A DNA stretch of 7,355 nt from Bacteroidales bacterium UBA3389 (GCA_002358835.1 DEPP01000092.1:5747-13101), one strand, 5' to 3'; shown: positions 1 to 4,419, counted from the first letter of the stretch. A program made the numbers and translations. Notes: generated from the letters alone by a model not told the origin.

Positions 1-546
1 AGAAAGCCGATATTCTGATACGAGAGCAACCATGGCATCAAACCGGCTGGTGTCCTCGAAAAATACATTCATTGTCTGCTCAACATCGTGCTCATTGTAC
101 TGAAACACAAGCTCGATTTCTTCTGGTGTAAGAATATCTTCCTTTCTGAAATCGACCGGTGTCTCCTTGATCCTCTCACCCATGAATCCTTCGAGTTCTT
201 TGAGCGACCGATAGCCGTGCAAACAGTCATAGTTTATCATGCGGTAGCTATTCAGCGCTGCACTAAAATCCCAGCCGTTTCTATTCATATCAATGAGCCA
301 TGTGTTCATCTGCCACGGATTAAACCCGGCTAAAATCGACTTCATTATCCATTGATCATACGCTTTATTGTTGTATCCGATCCAGATGTCCTTCGAATGA
401 GACTCGTAAAAATCGCACAGATCATCTTTATTCAAGTGCTTTTCATCGTAGTCTGAACTGAATTTATATACGTCATCCCCAATGACGGCGCATGTAACAC
501 ACCAGAATTGAGGGAAAACTTCAAAGTCATAAAAAACAAGGTTCAT
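1..546 (-). CDS. DNA polymerase, N-terminal 3'-5' proofreading exonuclease domain (partial, runs off the window)
   Basis: The 182 visible residues form a DEDDy-type 3'-5' exonuclease domain, the proofreading domain found at the N-terminus of phage DNA polymerases. Exo I is FYDFEVFP (D7, E9), Exo II is IGYNNKAYDQW (D64), and Exo III is YNEHD (Y150, D154), the YxxxD form. All four metal-binding acids and the tyrosine are present, so the site looks intact. The start is ATG at 546, with GGTGGAGG six bases upstream. The reading frame is still open at base 1, so the polymerase domain, if present, lies outside the window. The gene follows the DUF669-type gene after a 107-bp gap that holds a nested hairpin. 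It lies downstream of an ATPase and a nuclease, which fits a replication cassette. A family A polymerase is my best guess. A family B enzyme or a stand-alone exonuclease cannot be excluded. Confidence 0.85.
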   Translation of the reverse strand, partial: MNLVFYDFEVFPQFWCVTCAVIGDDVYKFSSDYDEKHLNKDDLCDFYESHSKDIWIGYNNKAYDQWIMKSILAGFNPWQMNTWLIDMNRNGWDFSAALNSYRMINYDCLHGYRSLKELEGFMGERIKETPVDFRKEDILTPEEIELVFQYNEHDVEQTMNVFFEDTSRFDAMVALVSEYRLS

Positions 547-593
547 CCGGTACCTCCACCAAATAGTCGTTTAAATACACAGGATATTTGCTA

Positions 594-642
594 TTAAGAC
601 CGTGAGAGGAAGGGATACCCTTCCTCGGATGCACGGTCTTAA
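594..642 (-). repeat. Nested hairpin in the gap before the polymerase gene
   Basis: An 11-bp outer stem (594-604 with 632-642, core AAGACCGTG/CACGGTCTT) encloses a perfect 9-bp inner stem, GAGGAAGGG (606-614) with CCCTTCCTC (618-626), closed by a 3-base loop. The joints are one base (605) and five bases (627-631). No run of T follows on either strand, so it does not fit an ordinary intrinsic terminator. It fills half of the 107-bp gap between the DUF669-type gene and the polymerase, so it could be an mRNA processing, stability or translation-control element, or a structured DNA site. The inner stem also contains a GAGGAAGG string that resembles a ribosome site and would be hidden when folded. 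Confidence 0.7.
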
Positions 643-653
643 AATAATTAAGA

Positions 654-1079
654 TTAGATGAAATTGAATCTCGGGTACTCTCCGTTATAGGACAGTCTAA
701 TGTCATATAATTCGCCGATAGCACTATCTGCAATTTCCTCTACCTCTTCTCCAAACTGCACATAGGATTCGAATTCAATATCAAATCCAAGATTATTGAT
801 AAGTTCCTTGGCCTGATGGAGCATAAAGCCATCGTTCTTTGTACCAGAGATCGTGATGTTCTGGAACAGGCATTTATTCTTCTCAGGGCCATTGAGAATG
901 CGGTACTGAGCAGAGATCATAAGATTGTTCTTCTGATTCTCCTTGAGTTCAAGCTTTTCCAATTTAACATTATAGTCACCGGCAGGAATCGGATCAAAGC
1001 TATTTTCGGAAGCTTTCTTCATCTGCTCTTCGAGTTCTTTGCGGTTTACTTTCTTATCATACTTACTCAGGTCGATCAT
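654..1079 (-). CDS. DUF669-type phage replication-associated protein
   Basis: This 141-residue protein resembles the DUF669 family, which occurs in phage replication modules beside a P-loop ATPase, polymerase or helicase. The family is often suspected of binding single-stranded DNA, but I know of no firm activity. The visible hallmarks are PAGDYNVKLEKLELKE near residue 32, alternating hydrophobic/charged strands that suggest a small beta-barrel, and a following helix MLHQAKELINNLG. The N-terminal 25 residues are basic and helical, and the tail is acidic before a short aromatic end (RFNFI). Length is normal for the family. Start ATG 1079 overlaps the ATPase stop as ATGA, with GAGGAGG eight bases upstream, so the two are translationally coupled. 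The stop is followed by the nested hairpin. The family call rests on pattern recognition alone. Confidence 0.7.
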   Translation of the reverse strand: MIDLSKYDKKVNRKELEEQMKKASENSFDPIPAGDYNVKLEKLELKENQKNNLMISAQYRILNGPEKNKCLFQNITISGTKNDGFMLHQAKELINNLGFDIEFESYVQFGEEVEEIADSAIGELYDIRLSYNGEYPRFNFI

Positions 1080-1978
1080 TCTTCATTCCTCCTCTTTCTT
1101 GCACGTTTCTTTTCCTGTTCCATATCAATGCCGAGCCGTTCATTTGACTCTTGTGCTTTTTGGTATGCCTTTTCAGCAGTTTCTTCACTGCTATCATCTT
1201 CGCTTTCAGAAACCCTACGCTTTCTCTCTCTGGGTTTCGGTGATTCCACTTCCCCAACAGGTTCAGCCGTCTCTTCGCTTGCCCTACGCTTTCTTTCTCT
1301 ACGTTTGGGCGGTTCTACCTCACCAATGTGTTCAACTTCCTCCTCCTTAATCTCTTCATCAGTTTTCGAACCTTCGAAATAGTAGTAGTTTCTGATAGCA
1401 TCATCAACATATTGAAGATCGTTGTCGATGGAGAATTCCGGGAACATTCCTTCCGGGCTTTTTACGCCGTTATGACCGTTGTTCTGCGTCATGAAGTAAT
1501 ACTTCCCATCAACCACAGCCGTCTCCAGAACGATGTCAGACAGACCCTCCGGTGTGATATACTGATCGACCATTCTTCCGACTGTTTTCATCTGTGTGAT
1601 CCCATCTTTTGTATCAGTATGCCACATGAAATATACTACTACATCTTCGGGCAATTCATCAACGGTATCAATTAACTCTCTAAAAGATACACCGATATCG
1701 GTGAACTTGTCGTAAGATTTCTCATCCGCTCTGCGCAGATACTCATTTGCCATAAGATACTGGGCATCGTCAATAATTACGATCTTTTTTTCGGTGCTCT
1801 TTAAAATTTGTATGATCGTAAAAGTCCTATCTGTTTTATAATGCTCTTCAAAATCTCCACGATAAGGGAGACGGGGCTTTTGCACTGAAATAAAACATGC
1901 CTTGTCTTTCGGAATACGTTTTGTAGAATACGTTTTTCCAGTGCCAGATCTTCCAGTAACAAACACAGGGATTCCCAT
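1076..1978 (-). CDS. Phage P-loop ATPase (AAA/RecA-like, Sak4-type neighbourhood) with repetitive charged tail
   Basis: This 300-residue protein is a nucleoside-triphosphate-binding ATPase of the kind phages encode next to DUF669 and polymerase genes, probably acting in recombination or replication-fork loading. The Walker A motif is GRSGTGKT (residues 9-16) and Walker B is KKIVIIDD (64-71). A strand VVVYFMWHTD (113-122) could hold the sensor residue, and a GVKSPEGMFP motif near 171-180 closes the core. From about residue 205 the protein becomes a low-complexity tail of alternating acidic and KRRERKRR-type basic blocks. This tail includes two 23-residue tandem repeats (218-240 and 241-263). 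It looks disordered and may bind DNA or a partner such as the DUF669 protein. Start ATG 1978 overlaps the previous stop as TAATG, and its own stop overlaps the next start as ATGA. The exact ATPase subfamily is uncertain. Confidence 0.8.
   Translation of the reverse strand: MGIPVFVTGRSGTGKTYSTKRIPKDKACFISVQKPRLPYRGDFEEHYKTDRTFTIIQILKSTEKKIVIIDDAQYLMANEYLRRADEKSYDKFTDIGVSFRELIDTVDELPEDVVVYFMWHTDTKDGITQMKTVGRMVDQYITPEGLSDIVLETAVVDGKYYFMTQNNGHNGVKSPEGMFPEFSIDNDLQYVDDAIRNYYYFEGSKTDEEIKEEEVEHIGEVEPPKRRERKRRASEETAEPVGEVESPKPRERKRRVSESEDDSSEETAEKAYQKAQESNERLGIDMEQEKKRARKRRNEE
1190..1327 (-). repeat. Tandem 69-bp repeat inside the ATPase gene
   Basis: Two imperfect copies of 69 bp (1259-1327 and 1190-1258) encode the successive 23-residue units beginning IGEVEPPKRRERKRR and VGEVESPKPRERKRR. 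The shared DNA core is CCCTACGCTTTCT on the plus strand at 1213 and 1282. The period is a multiple of three, so gain or loss of a copy would keep the frame. A third partial echo of the unit's end, SSEETAE, follows the second copy. Confidence 0.85.
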
Positions 1979-2127
1979 TATTCTTTCTCCTCCTTTGCTT
2001 CCATGGTATCGAATTTTACCGTGTCAGTAAAATGATAAAACTCTTCGGCGTATATAATACCTCTGAGGAAGATGATCAGATCCTCCAAAGGCATTTCGCC
2101 ATCTACCATTAAGTCCTTTGCTTTCAT
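1978..2127 (-). CDS. Small acidic protein, 49 residues, unknown function
   Basis: I do not recognise this protein. It begins MKAKDLMVDGEMPLEDLIIFL, continues with a largely helical middle (LRGIIYAEEFYHF) and ends in a charged tail (MEAKEEKE). It carries no Cys cluster, signal peptide or membrane segment. Evidence that it is real is positional. Its ATG at 2127 overlaps the nuclease stop as ATGA, GGAGG sits nine bases upstream, and its TAA overlaps the ATPase start as TAATG. It therefore exactly fills the space between two conserved replication genes. A small accessory or regulatory partner of the ATPase is possible but unproven. It is short enough to be missed by gene finders with a length cut-off. 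Confidence 0.75.
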   Translation of the reverse strand: MKAKDLMVDGEMPLEDLIIFLRGIIYAEEFYHFTDTVKFDTMEAKEEKE

Positions 2128-2459
2128 TTTTGCATACCTCCTTCGATTTTATTTGCTTTTACTATATCTCCGGATTTGATCGCCTTGATCATTTCCTTCA
2201 ACTGTTCAAATTCTTCCGGATGGACAACAACAGCAAATCCTTTGTTCTGATGTATCTCACTTATGTTTGCCATCTGGATTTCACTTGCCTGTCCAATTTC
2301 TGACTTGACCTCGATACCAACGAACCATCCATTGACACAGGCGATCAGGTCTGGAACACCGGCGCGTGTGTACATTGTACCCCAAAACTTGAAGAAATAG
2401 CAACCCTCTTTTTTAAGAAAATCCTTGATTCTGTTTTCAAATGTTTTCTCTTTCCCCAC
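2124..2459 (-). CDS. VRR-NUC domain nuclease
   Basis: This 111-residue protein is a stand-alone VRR-NUC nuclease of the PD-(D/E)xK superfamily. Family members act as Holliday-junction or flap endonucleases, and in phages they sit in replication/recombination modules. The catalytic pattern is clear: E8 in the first helix, GVPDLIA with D37, then IEVKSEIGQASEIQ with E50, K52, and glutamines 57 and 62. The length is that of a minimal single-domain form. The start is GTG at 2459, the only in-frame start that keeps E8, with GAGG ten bases upstream. Two in-frame stops lie just before it, so a longer form is ruled out. The first bases overlap the end of the 66-residue gene by 23 bp. The stop overlaps the next start as ATGA. 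Confidence 0.88.
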   Translation of the reverse strand: MGKEKTFENRIKDFLKKEGCYFFKFWGTMYTRAGVPDLIACVNGWFVGIEVKSEIGQASEIQMANISEIHQNKGFAVVVHPEEFEQLKEMIKAIKSGDIVKANKIEGGMQK

Positions 2460-2637
2460 AATTTATTAACCTCATGCTTTCAAATATTAACTCGTCTACT
2501 TCTTCGTTTCCAGAATAGCACTTGTGGTATCGTTTTAAATACTTATCAAATTCTGATAGGTTCGATATACTCAACTCCCCGGTTATCTGGAATCCCGGCA
2601 GTATGATCCTACATTTGATCGGTCTTGCTATCGACAT
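2437..2637 (-). CDS. Small protein, 66 residues, unknown function
   Basis: I do not recognise this protein. It starts MSIARPIKCRIILPGFQITG, with a predicted strand-turn-strand, followed by a charged helix (SEFDKYLKRYHKC). It has three Cys residues but no CxxC pair. Support comes from tight packing. Its ATG at 2637 lies inside the end of the preceding gene (29-bp overlap), preceded by a modest GGGAAGAG, and its end overlaps the nuclease by 23 bp. Six of its nine isoleucine codons are ATA, the codon read by the tRNA-Ile(UAU) encoded about 800 bp upstream. The ribosome site is weak and the overlap longer than usual, so it may depend on coupled translation. Confidence 0.6.
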   Translation of the reverse strand: MSIARPIKCRIILPGFQITGELSISNLSEFDKYLKRYHKCYSGNEEVDELIFESMRLINCGERENI

Positions 2638-2833
2638 ACTCTTCCCGATATACAGACATCAGCGCACACGCATCTGGTGTCTTTTGATATTCATGTAGTA
2701 CCGTTCCAGTTCTCACACGATTGTTCGGTAAACTATACCTAATAATATCGCCGTCATTAATAGGAACATCTTTAACGTCTACTATGTCTACCGGTGCGCT
2801 TCCGATCAAATGCGGCCTTACCATAACATACAT
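2609..2833 (-). CDS. Small protein, 74 residues, probably beta-rich, unknown function
   Basis: No family is recognised. The middle (VKDVPINDGDIIRYSLPNN, then RTGTVLHEYQ) alternates polar and hydrophobic residues, with glycine and asparagine turns. This suggests a small SH3-like beta-barrel, an inference only. The start ATG at 2833 is well supported by GGGAGGG seven bases upstream. It overlaps the end of the 42-residue gene by 16 bp and the next gene by 29 bp. A plus-strand open frame across the same bases is taken as a shadow. Confidence 0.65.
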   Translation of the reverse strand: MYVMVRPHLIGSAPVDIVDVKDVPINDGDIIRYSLPNNRVRTGTVLHEYQKTPDACALMSVYREEYVDSKTDQM

Positions 2834-2946
2834 TCGTTTTCCCTCCCGTATCCTTCATAACATACTTTTTCCGCTTGAACTAAATACTCATCCTGATCTT
2901 CAATCTCACTTTCTACAAACCATTCGATAAATTCTCTACTTTCCAT
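2818..2946 (-). CDS. Very small acidic protein, 42 residues, unknown function
   Basis: The frame reads MESREFIEWFVESEIEDQDE and ends YGRENECMLW. It is acidic and probably helical, with no recognised motif. It is supported by filling the space between two other small genes with overlaps of 34 bp upstream and 16 bp downstream, as in the rest of this cluster. The ribosome site is poor: only GATGG is seen six bases before ATG 2946. If it is real, it is probably translated by coupling. The alternative is that 2834-2912 is a leader for the 74-residue gene. Confidence is moderate to low. Confidence 0.45.
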   Translation of the reverse strand: MESREFIEWFVESEIEDQDEYLVQAEKVCYEGYGRENECMLW

Positions 2947-3119
2947 AGTCTACCATCGTTGATAAATTTTTTTAGCATTCGATACTGCCACGATTCTATC
3001 CAAGAACGGTGTGTTGTTTTCCAAGTAATTCCGTATTGCACTTTGAACCATCTGTCATCACAGGATTCAAACTCACTTACGGTTCTTATGGGAATCGTCC
3101 TCTTCATACTCTGGGACAA
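2913..3119 (-). CDS. Small Trp-rich protein, about 68 residues, unknown function
   Basis: I do not recognise the family, but the sequence looks like a genuine small folded domain. It has evenly spaced aromatics (DDRWFKVQYGITWKTTHRSW, then IESWQYRMLKKF) and the basic, amphipathic pattern often seen in nucleic-acid-binding phage proteins. The start is ambiguous. TTG at 3119 has a perfect AGGAGGTG nine bases upstream and is preferred. ATG 3140 would place that ribosome site inside the gene, giving 75 residues. ATG 3107 has no ribosome site and gives 64. It overlaps the upstream 43-residue gene and the downstream 42-residue gene in other frames. Confidence 0.6.
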   Translation of the reverse strand: MSQSMKRTIPIRTVSEFESCDDRWFKVQYGITWKTTHRSWIESWQYRMLKKFINDGRLWKVENLSNGL

Positions 3120-3204
3120 ACCGGATCCCACCTCCTCCATGTTTTACTATCTTTTCGGCCTCTTTAATGATCTCACATATTAACTCTTCTTTTGTTTTTT
3201 TCAC
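3073..3204 (-). CDS. Very small charged protein, 43 residues, unknown function
   Basis: The protein begins MKKTKEELICEIIKEAEKIV, which is a charged helix. It continues with a glycine run (HGGGGIRF) and ends in a charged tail (EYEEDDSHKNRK). No family is recognised. GTG at 3204 is chosen because GGAGGG lies six bases upstream. An ATG two codons earlier (3210) directly abuts that ribosome site and is less likely. The gene begins 25 bp after the 3' end of tRNA-Gln, so it is the first protein gene after the tRNA pair. Its glycine-rich codons double as the ribosome site of the next gene, which reads out of frame over its 3' end. Confidence 0.6.
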   Translation of the reverse strand: MKKTKEELICEIIKEAEKIVKHGGGGIRFVPEYEEDDSHKNRK

Positions 3205-3228
3205 TATCATCCCTCCGTATTTTAATAA

Positions 3229-3301
3229 CTACCCCTGTTGGATTCGAACCAACAAATGCGGGTACCAAAAACCCGTGCCTTACCAGTTTGGCGAAGGGGC
3301 A
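3229..3301 (-). tRNA. tRNA-Gln, anticodon TTG
   Basis: A complete 73-base cloverleaf can be drawn. The acceptor is TGCCCCT paired with AGGGGTA (one G-T), the D stem is GCC/GGC, and the anticodon stem is CGGGT/ACCCG. The loop TTTTGGT gives anticodon TTG, and the T stem is GTTGG/CCAAC around TTCGAAT. The discriminator is G and CCA is not encoded. It reads CAA glutamine codons. It lies 62 bp after tRNA-Ile on the same strand. A plausible promoter lies between the two. Confidence 0.95.
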
Positions 3302-3326
3302 AAAACTCTCCCGTCGGAAAAAAGCA

Positions 3327-3355
3327 ACTATAATTTATTTGGAAAGAATTCCCAA
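3327..3355 (-). promoter_or_regulatory. Candidate promoter between the two tRNA genes
   Basis: On the minus strand TTGGGA (3355-3350) is followed after exactly 17 bases by TATAGT (3332-3327), a fair match to a housekeeping -35/-10 pair. It would drive tRNA-Gln and the small genes beyond. Its -35 is also part of the TTGGGAATT repeat that flanks tRNA-Ile, so the match may be partly fortuitous. Confidence 0.4.
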
Positions 3356-3473
3356 CGAGAGAATAGTGGTAAATGGATTCGAACCATTGACACATGGCTT
3401 ATAAGGCCACCGCTCTACCGACTGAGCTATACCACTATAATTGGGAATTTTTCTTCTCTTGGGTAATTCCCAA
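3347..3473. repeat. Three copies of a 9-bp sequence around tRNA-Ile, inverted and direct
   Basis: AATTCCCAA occurs at 3347-3355 and 3465-3473, and its complement TTGGGAATT at 3441-3449. The first and middle copies flank tRNA-Ile and could close a stem joining its 5' and 3' extensions. The middle and last copies could instead form a 9-bp hairpin just upstream of the tRNA. The two structures are mutually exclusive. Confidence 0.7.
3364..3436 (-). tRNA. tRNA-Ile, anticodon TAT
   Basis: The 73-base cloverleaf has a fully paired acceptor AGTGGTA/TACCACT, a D stem GCTC/GAGC, and an anticodon stem GTGGC/GCCAT with one G-T. The loop CTTATAA gives anticodon TAT, and the T stem is AATGG/CCATT around TTCGAAT. 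The discriminator is A and CCA is not encoded. A TAT anticodon reads the isoleucine codon ATA directly, instead of through the usual modified CAT anticodon. Phages sometimes carry such tRNAs to support ATA-rich genes. The gene is bracketed by a 9-bp inverted repeat (3347-3355 and 3441-3449). Confidence 0.95.
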
Positions 3474-3584
3474 AACCTCATCGACTCTTTTTGCCGTCGC
3501 ACTGATCGTATTGGCTACATCGTGTCGCACGTATAGATTACATCATCTGCACTCAAATGTCACTTTATATGATTTATCTTTAGC
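3437..3584 (-). other. Gene-poor stretch with possible small-gene remnant
   Basis: This 148-bp interval between the 89-residue gene and tRNA-Ile has no convincing complete gene. A minus-strand frame from GTG 3530 to a TAG at 3435 would encode 31 residues (VRHDVANTISATAKRVDEVL...). It lacks a ribosome site and ends in the first bases of the tRNA. Another frame just upstream reads LSADDVIYTCDTM before a stop, and the two would join after a frame change near 3520. Both read like protein, so a decayed small gene is possible. It also carries two copies of the 9-bp repeat. No terminator is evident. Confidence 0.3.
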
Positions 3585-3854
3585 TTAATTATATTCCGTT
3601 TTCCAAAGCCAGTGATAAGTGGGCTCCTTCTTTTTAATCAGTTTACCTTTAAATGTCCAATGCCCCGCCCAAACTTTTATCGTAATTTTACTCTTTTTAC
3701 GGGATGCACTGAGGATTGAATTGATAGACCGATCCACACCGTGTCTCTCCAGAATAAGTTCCCTGCACCTTCGTGCGTTTTCTGCGTTTGGTTTCCGTGT
3801 ATCAAAAAAATCATATAGTGTTTCGAGTTCTTCGTCTGACCACTCTCGTCTCAT
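3585..3854 (-). CDS. Small basic protein, possible Myb/HTH-like DNA binder, 89 residues
   Basis: The N-terminal half (REWSDEELETLYDFFDTR, then a second and third helix ending near residue 55) resembles a Myb/SANT-like three-helix DNA-binding fold. It has the tryptophan followed by acidic residues that often opens such domains. The C-terminal half is lysine- and tryptophan-rich (KVWAGHWTFKGKLIKKK and YHWLWKTEYN), probably strands. The assignment is by pattern only, and no family is recognised with certainty. ATG 3854 overlaps the stop of the HTH gene as ATGA, with GGAGGAGG close upstream. The two are therefore made together and may be a regulatory pair. Confidence 0.7.
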   Translation of the reverse strand: MRREWSDEELETLYDFFDTRKPNAENARRCRELILERHGVDRSINSILSASRKKSKITIKVWAGHWTFKGKLIKKKEPTYHWLWKTEYN

Positions 3855-4171
3855 TGTTCCTCCTCCAAGTCATAATCCCCATCGGTTACCGGATATATAT
3901 CCGACAGGAATATATCAATAAAATCATACAGACTCATTCCTACACCGACAGCAAGTCTTTTGGCTTCATATAAGCTGAAGTTCCCACGGGCATAAATAAA
4001 TCGTGCCTTATCAAACCCGATCCCGGCAATCTCCACCATGGCCTTTCTGGTGTATCCGTGTTTTCTCATCCATTTATGGAGCTTCTTCACGTCAGCGGTG
4101 TATTCTAATTCTTTATCCCAGTTAAATCCTTTTCTATCTATACGATAGCTTTGATCCGGTGGTCTTGCCAT
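3851..4171 (-). CDS. HTH (XRE/Cro-like) DNA-binding protein, 106 residues
   Basis: Residues 27-89 fit a phage-type helix-turn-helix: DVKKLHKWMRKHGYTRKAM, a turn at VEIAGIGFDKARFIYARGN, and closing helices EAKRLAVGVGMSLYDFIDIF. This is the layout of XRE/Cro-like repressors, though the recognition helix is unusual. A basic 26-residue N-terminus precedes the domain and an acidic tail (DGDYDLEEEQ) follows it. ATG 4171 has AAGGAG six bases upstream. It is the first gene after the 216-bp inverted-repeat region at 4172-4387, so autoregulation through the CAATAC boxes there, or binding at an origin, is a reasonable inference. It may instead be a general accessory DNA binder. Confidence 0.7.
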   Translation of the reverse strand: MARPPDQSYRIDRKGFNWDKELEYTADVKKLHKWMRKHGYTRKAMVEIAGIGFDKARFIYARGNFSLYEAKRLAVGVGMSLYDFIDIFLSDIYPVTDGDYDLEEEQ

Positions 4172-4270
4172 TTTTTACTCCTTCTGTAATCAAAATCTGT
4201 ATTGCACTGAAACCCGCATGGTTACGTGGTTTTTTGAAAAATCCAATACGCTAATACACTTTTTTCTTAT

Positions 4271-4298
4271 ATTATATATTTTTTTATTTCTATTTCTA
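4271..4298 (-). promoter_or_regulatory. Candidate promoter for the HTH gene
   Basis: A perfect TATAAT is read on the minus strand at 4276-4271. The best -35 match is a poor TAGAAA at 4298-4293 with a 16-base spacer, lying within the hexamer tract. A start near 4264 would put the double box at 4243-4259 just downstream, a typical repressor position. The AT-rich context makes chance matches likely. Confidence 0.3.
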
Positions 4299-4312
4299 TT
4301 TCTATTTCTATT
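4285..4312. repeat. Tandem hexamer TATTTC, four copies plus a partial
   Basis: Four perfect TATTTC units run from 4285 to 4308 and a TATT remnant follows. On the minus strand this is a purine-only-plus-T GAAATA array. It lies in the AT-rich centre of the inverted region. Its length could vary by slippage and would change spacing between the arms. Confidence 0.9.
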
Positions 4313-4319
4313 AAAAATA

Positions 4320-4419
4320 GAGAAAAATCTGTATTGCGTATTGGATTTTGATAAAAAATCACGTATTTGCGTCATAGTTAGCCAATACTAATTTTGATTA
4401 CGCAATACAGATTTTTCTC
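4320..4419. repeat. Perfect 21-bp inverted repeat with 58-base loop
   Basis: Bases 4320-4340 are exactly complementary to 4399-4419 (shared core AAAAATCTGTATTGCG). The 58 bases between them hold a second CCAATAC/GTATTGG pair. Transcribed on the minus strand, the stem would include the last codons of the 69-residue gene, and it could also act as a transcript end or mRNA-protecting structure. No clean T-run follows. Confidence 0.95.

Larger units (their letters stand above)
4184..4419. promoter_or_regulatory. Large inverted control region with CAATAC boxes: candidate operator or replication origin
   Basis: This is the only long non-coding stretch in the gene-dense part of the window. Two diverged inverted arms (4184-4260 and 4320-4419) share, in order from the centre outward, TGTATT-GCGTATTGGATTTT, an A-run, CACGTA, GCG, and GCAATACAGATTTT. 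Copies of the GTATTG/CAATAC box lie at 4199-4204, 4244-4249, 4331-4336, 4338-4343, 4383-4388 and 4404-4409. The centre (4261-4319) is extremely AT-rich with a tandem hexamer. Repeated protein-binding boxes around an easily melted core are typical of initiator-dependent origins and of multi-site operators. I cannot tell which from sequence alone. The stop and last codons of the 69-residue gene lie inside the right arm. Confidence 0.65.

Noticed and set aside
594..642. The nested hairpin as an intrinsic terminator
   Set aside because: No run of T follows the stem on either strand; after the stem comes mixed sequence leading into the next gene's ribosome site.
816..1382. A 188-codon plus-strand open frame rich in Ser, Leu and Phe
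   Set aside because: It is the antisense of the ATPase tail repeats and the DUF669-type gene. Its Ser/Leu repeats simply mirror the repeats on the other strand.
2961..3183. Plus-strand open frames around 2959-3466
   Set aside because: They cross the tRNA genes or oppose the small minus-strand genes and lack ribosome sites.
4190..4375. A 61-codon minus-strand frame through the inverted region, with an NRNRNRN stretch
   Set aside because: Its repetitive peptide is just the TATTTC hexamer read as codons, it has no ribosome site, and the region is better explained as non-coding control DNA.
4320..4419. Insertion sequence or complete transposon bounded by the 21-bp repeats
   Set aside because: There is no transposase, the interior is 58 bases, and no flanking target duplication is visible; a non-autonomous element remains only a weak possibility.
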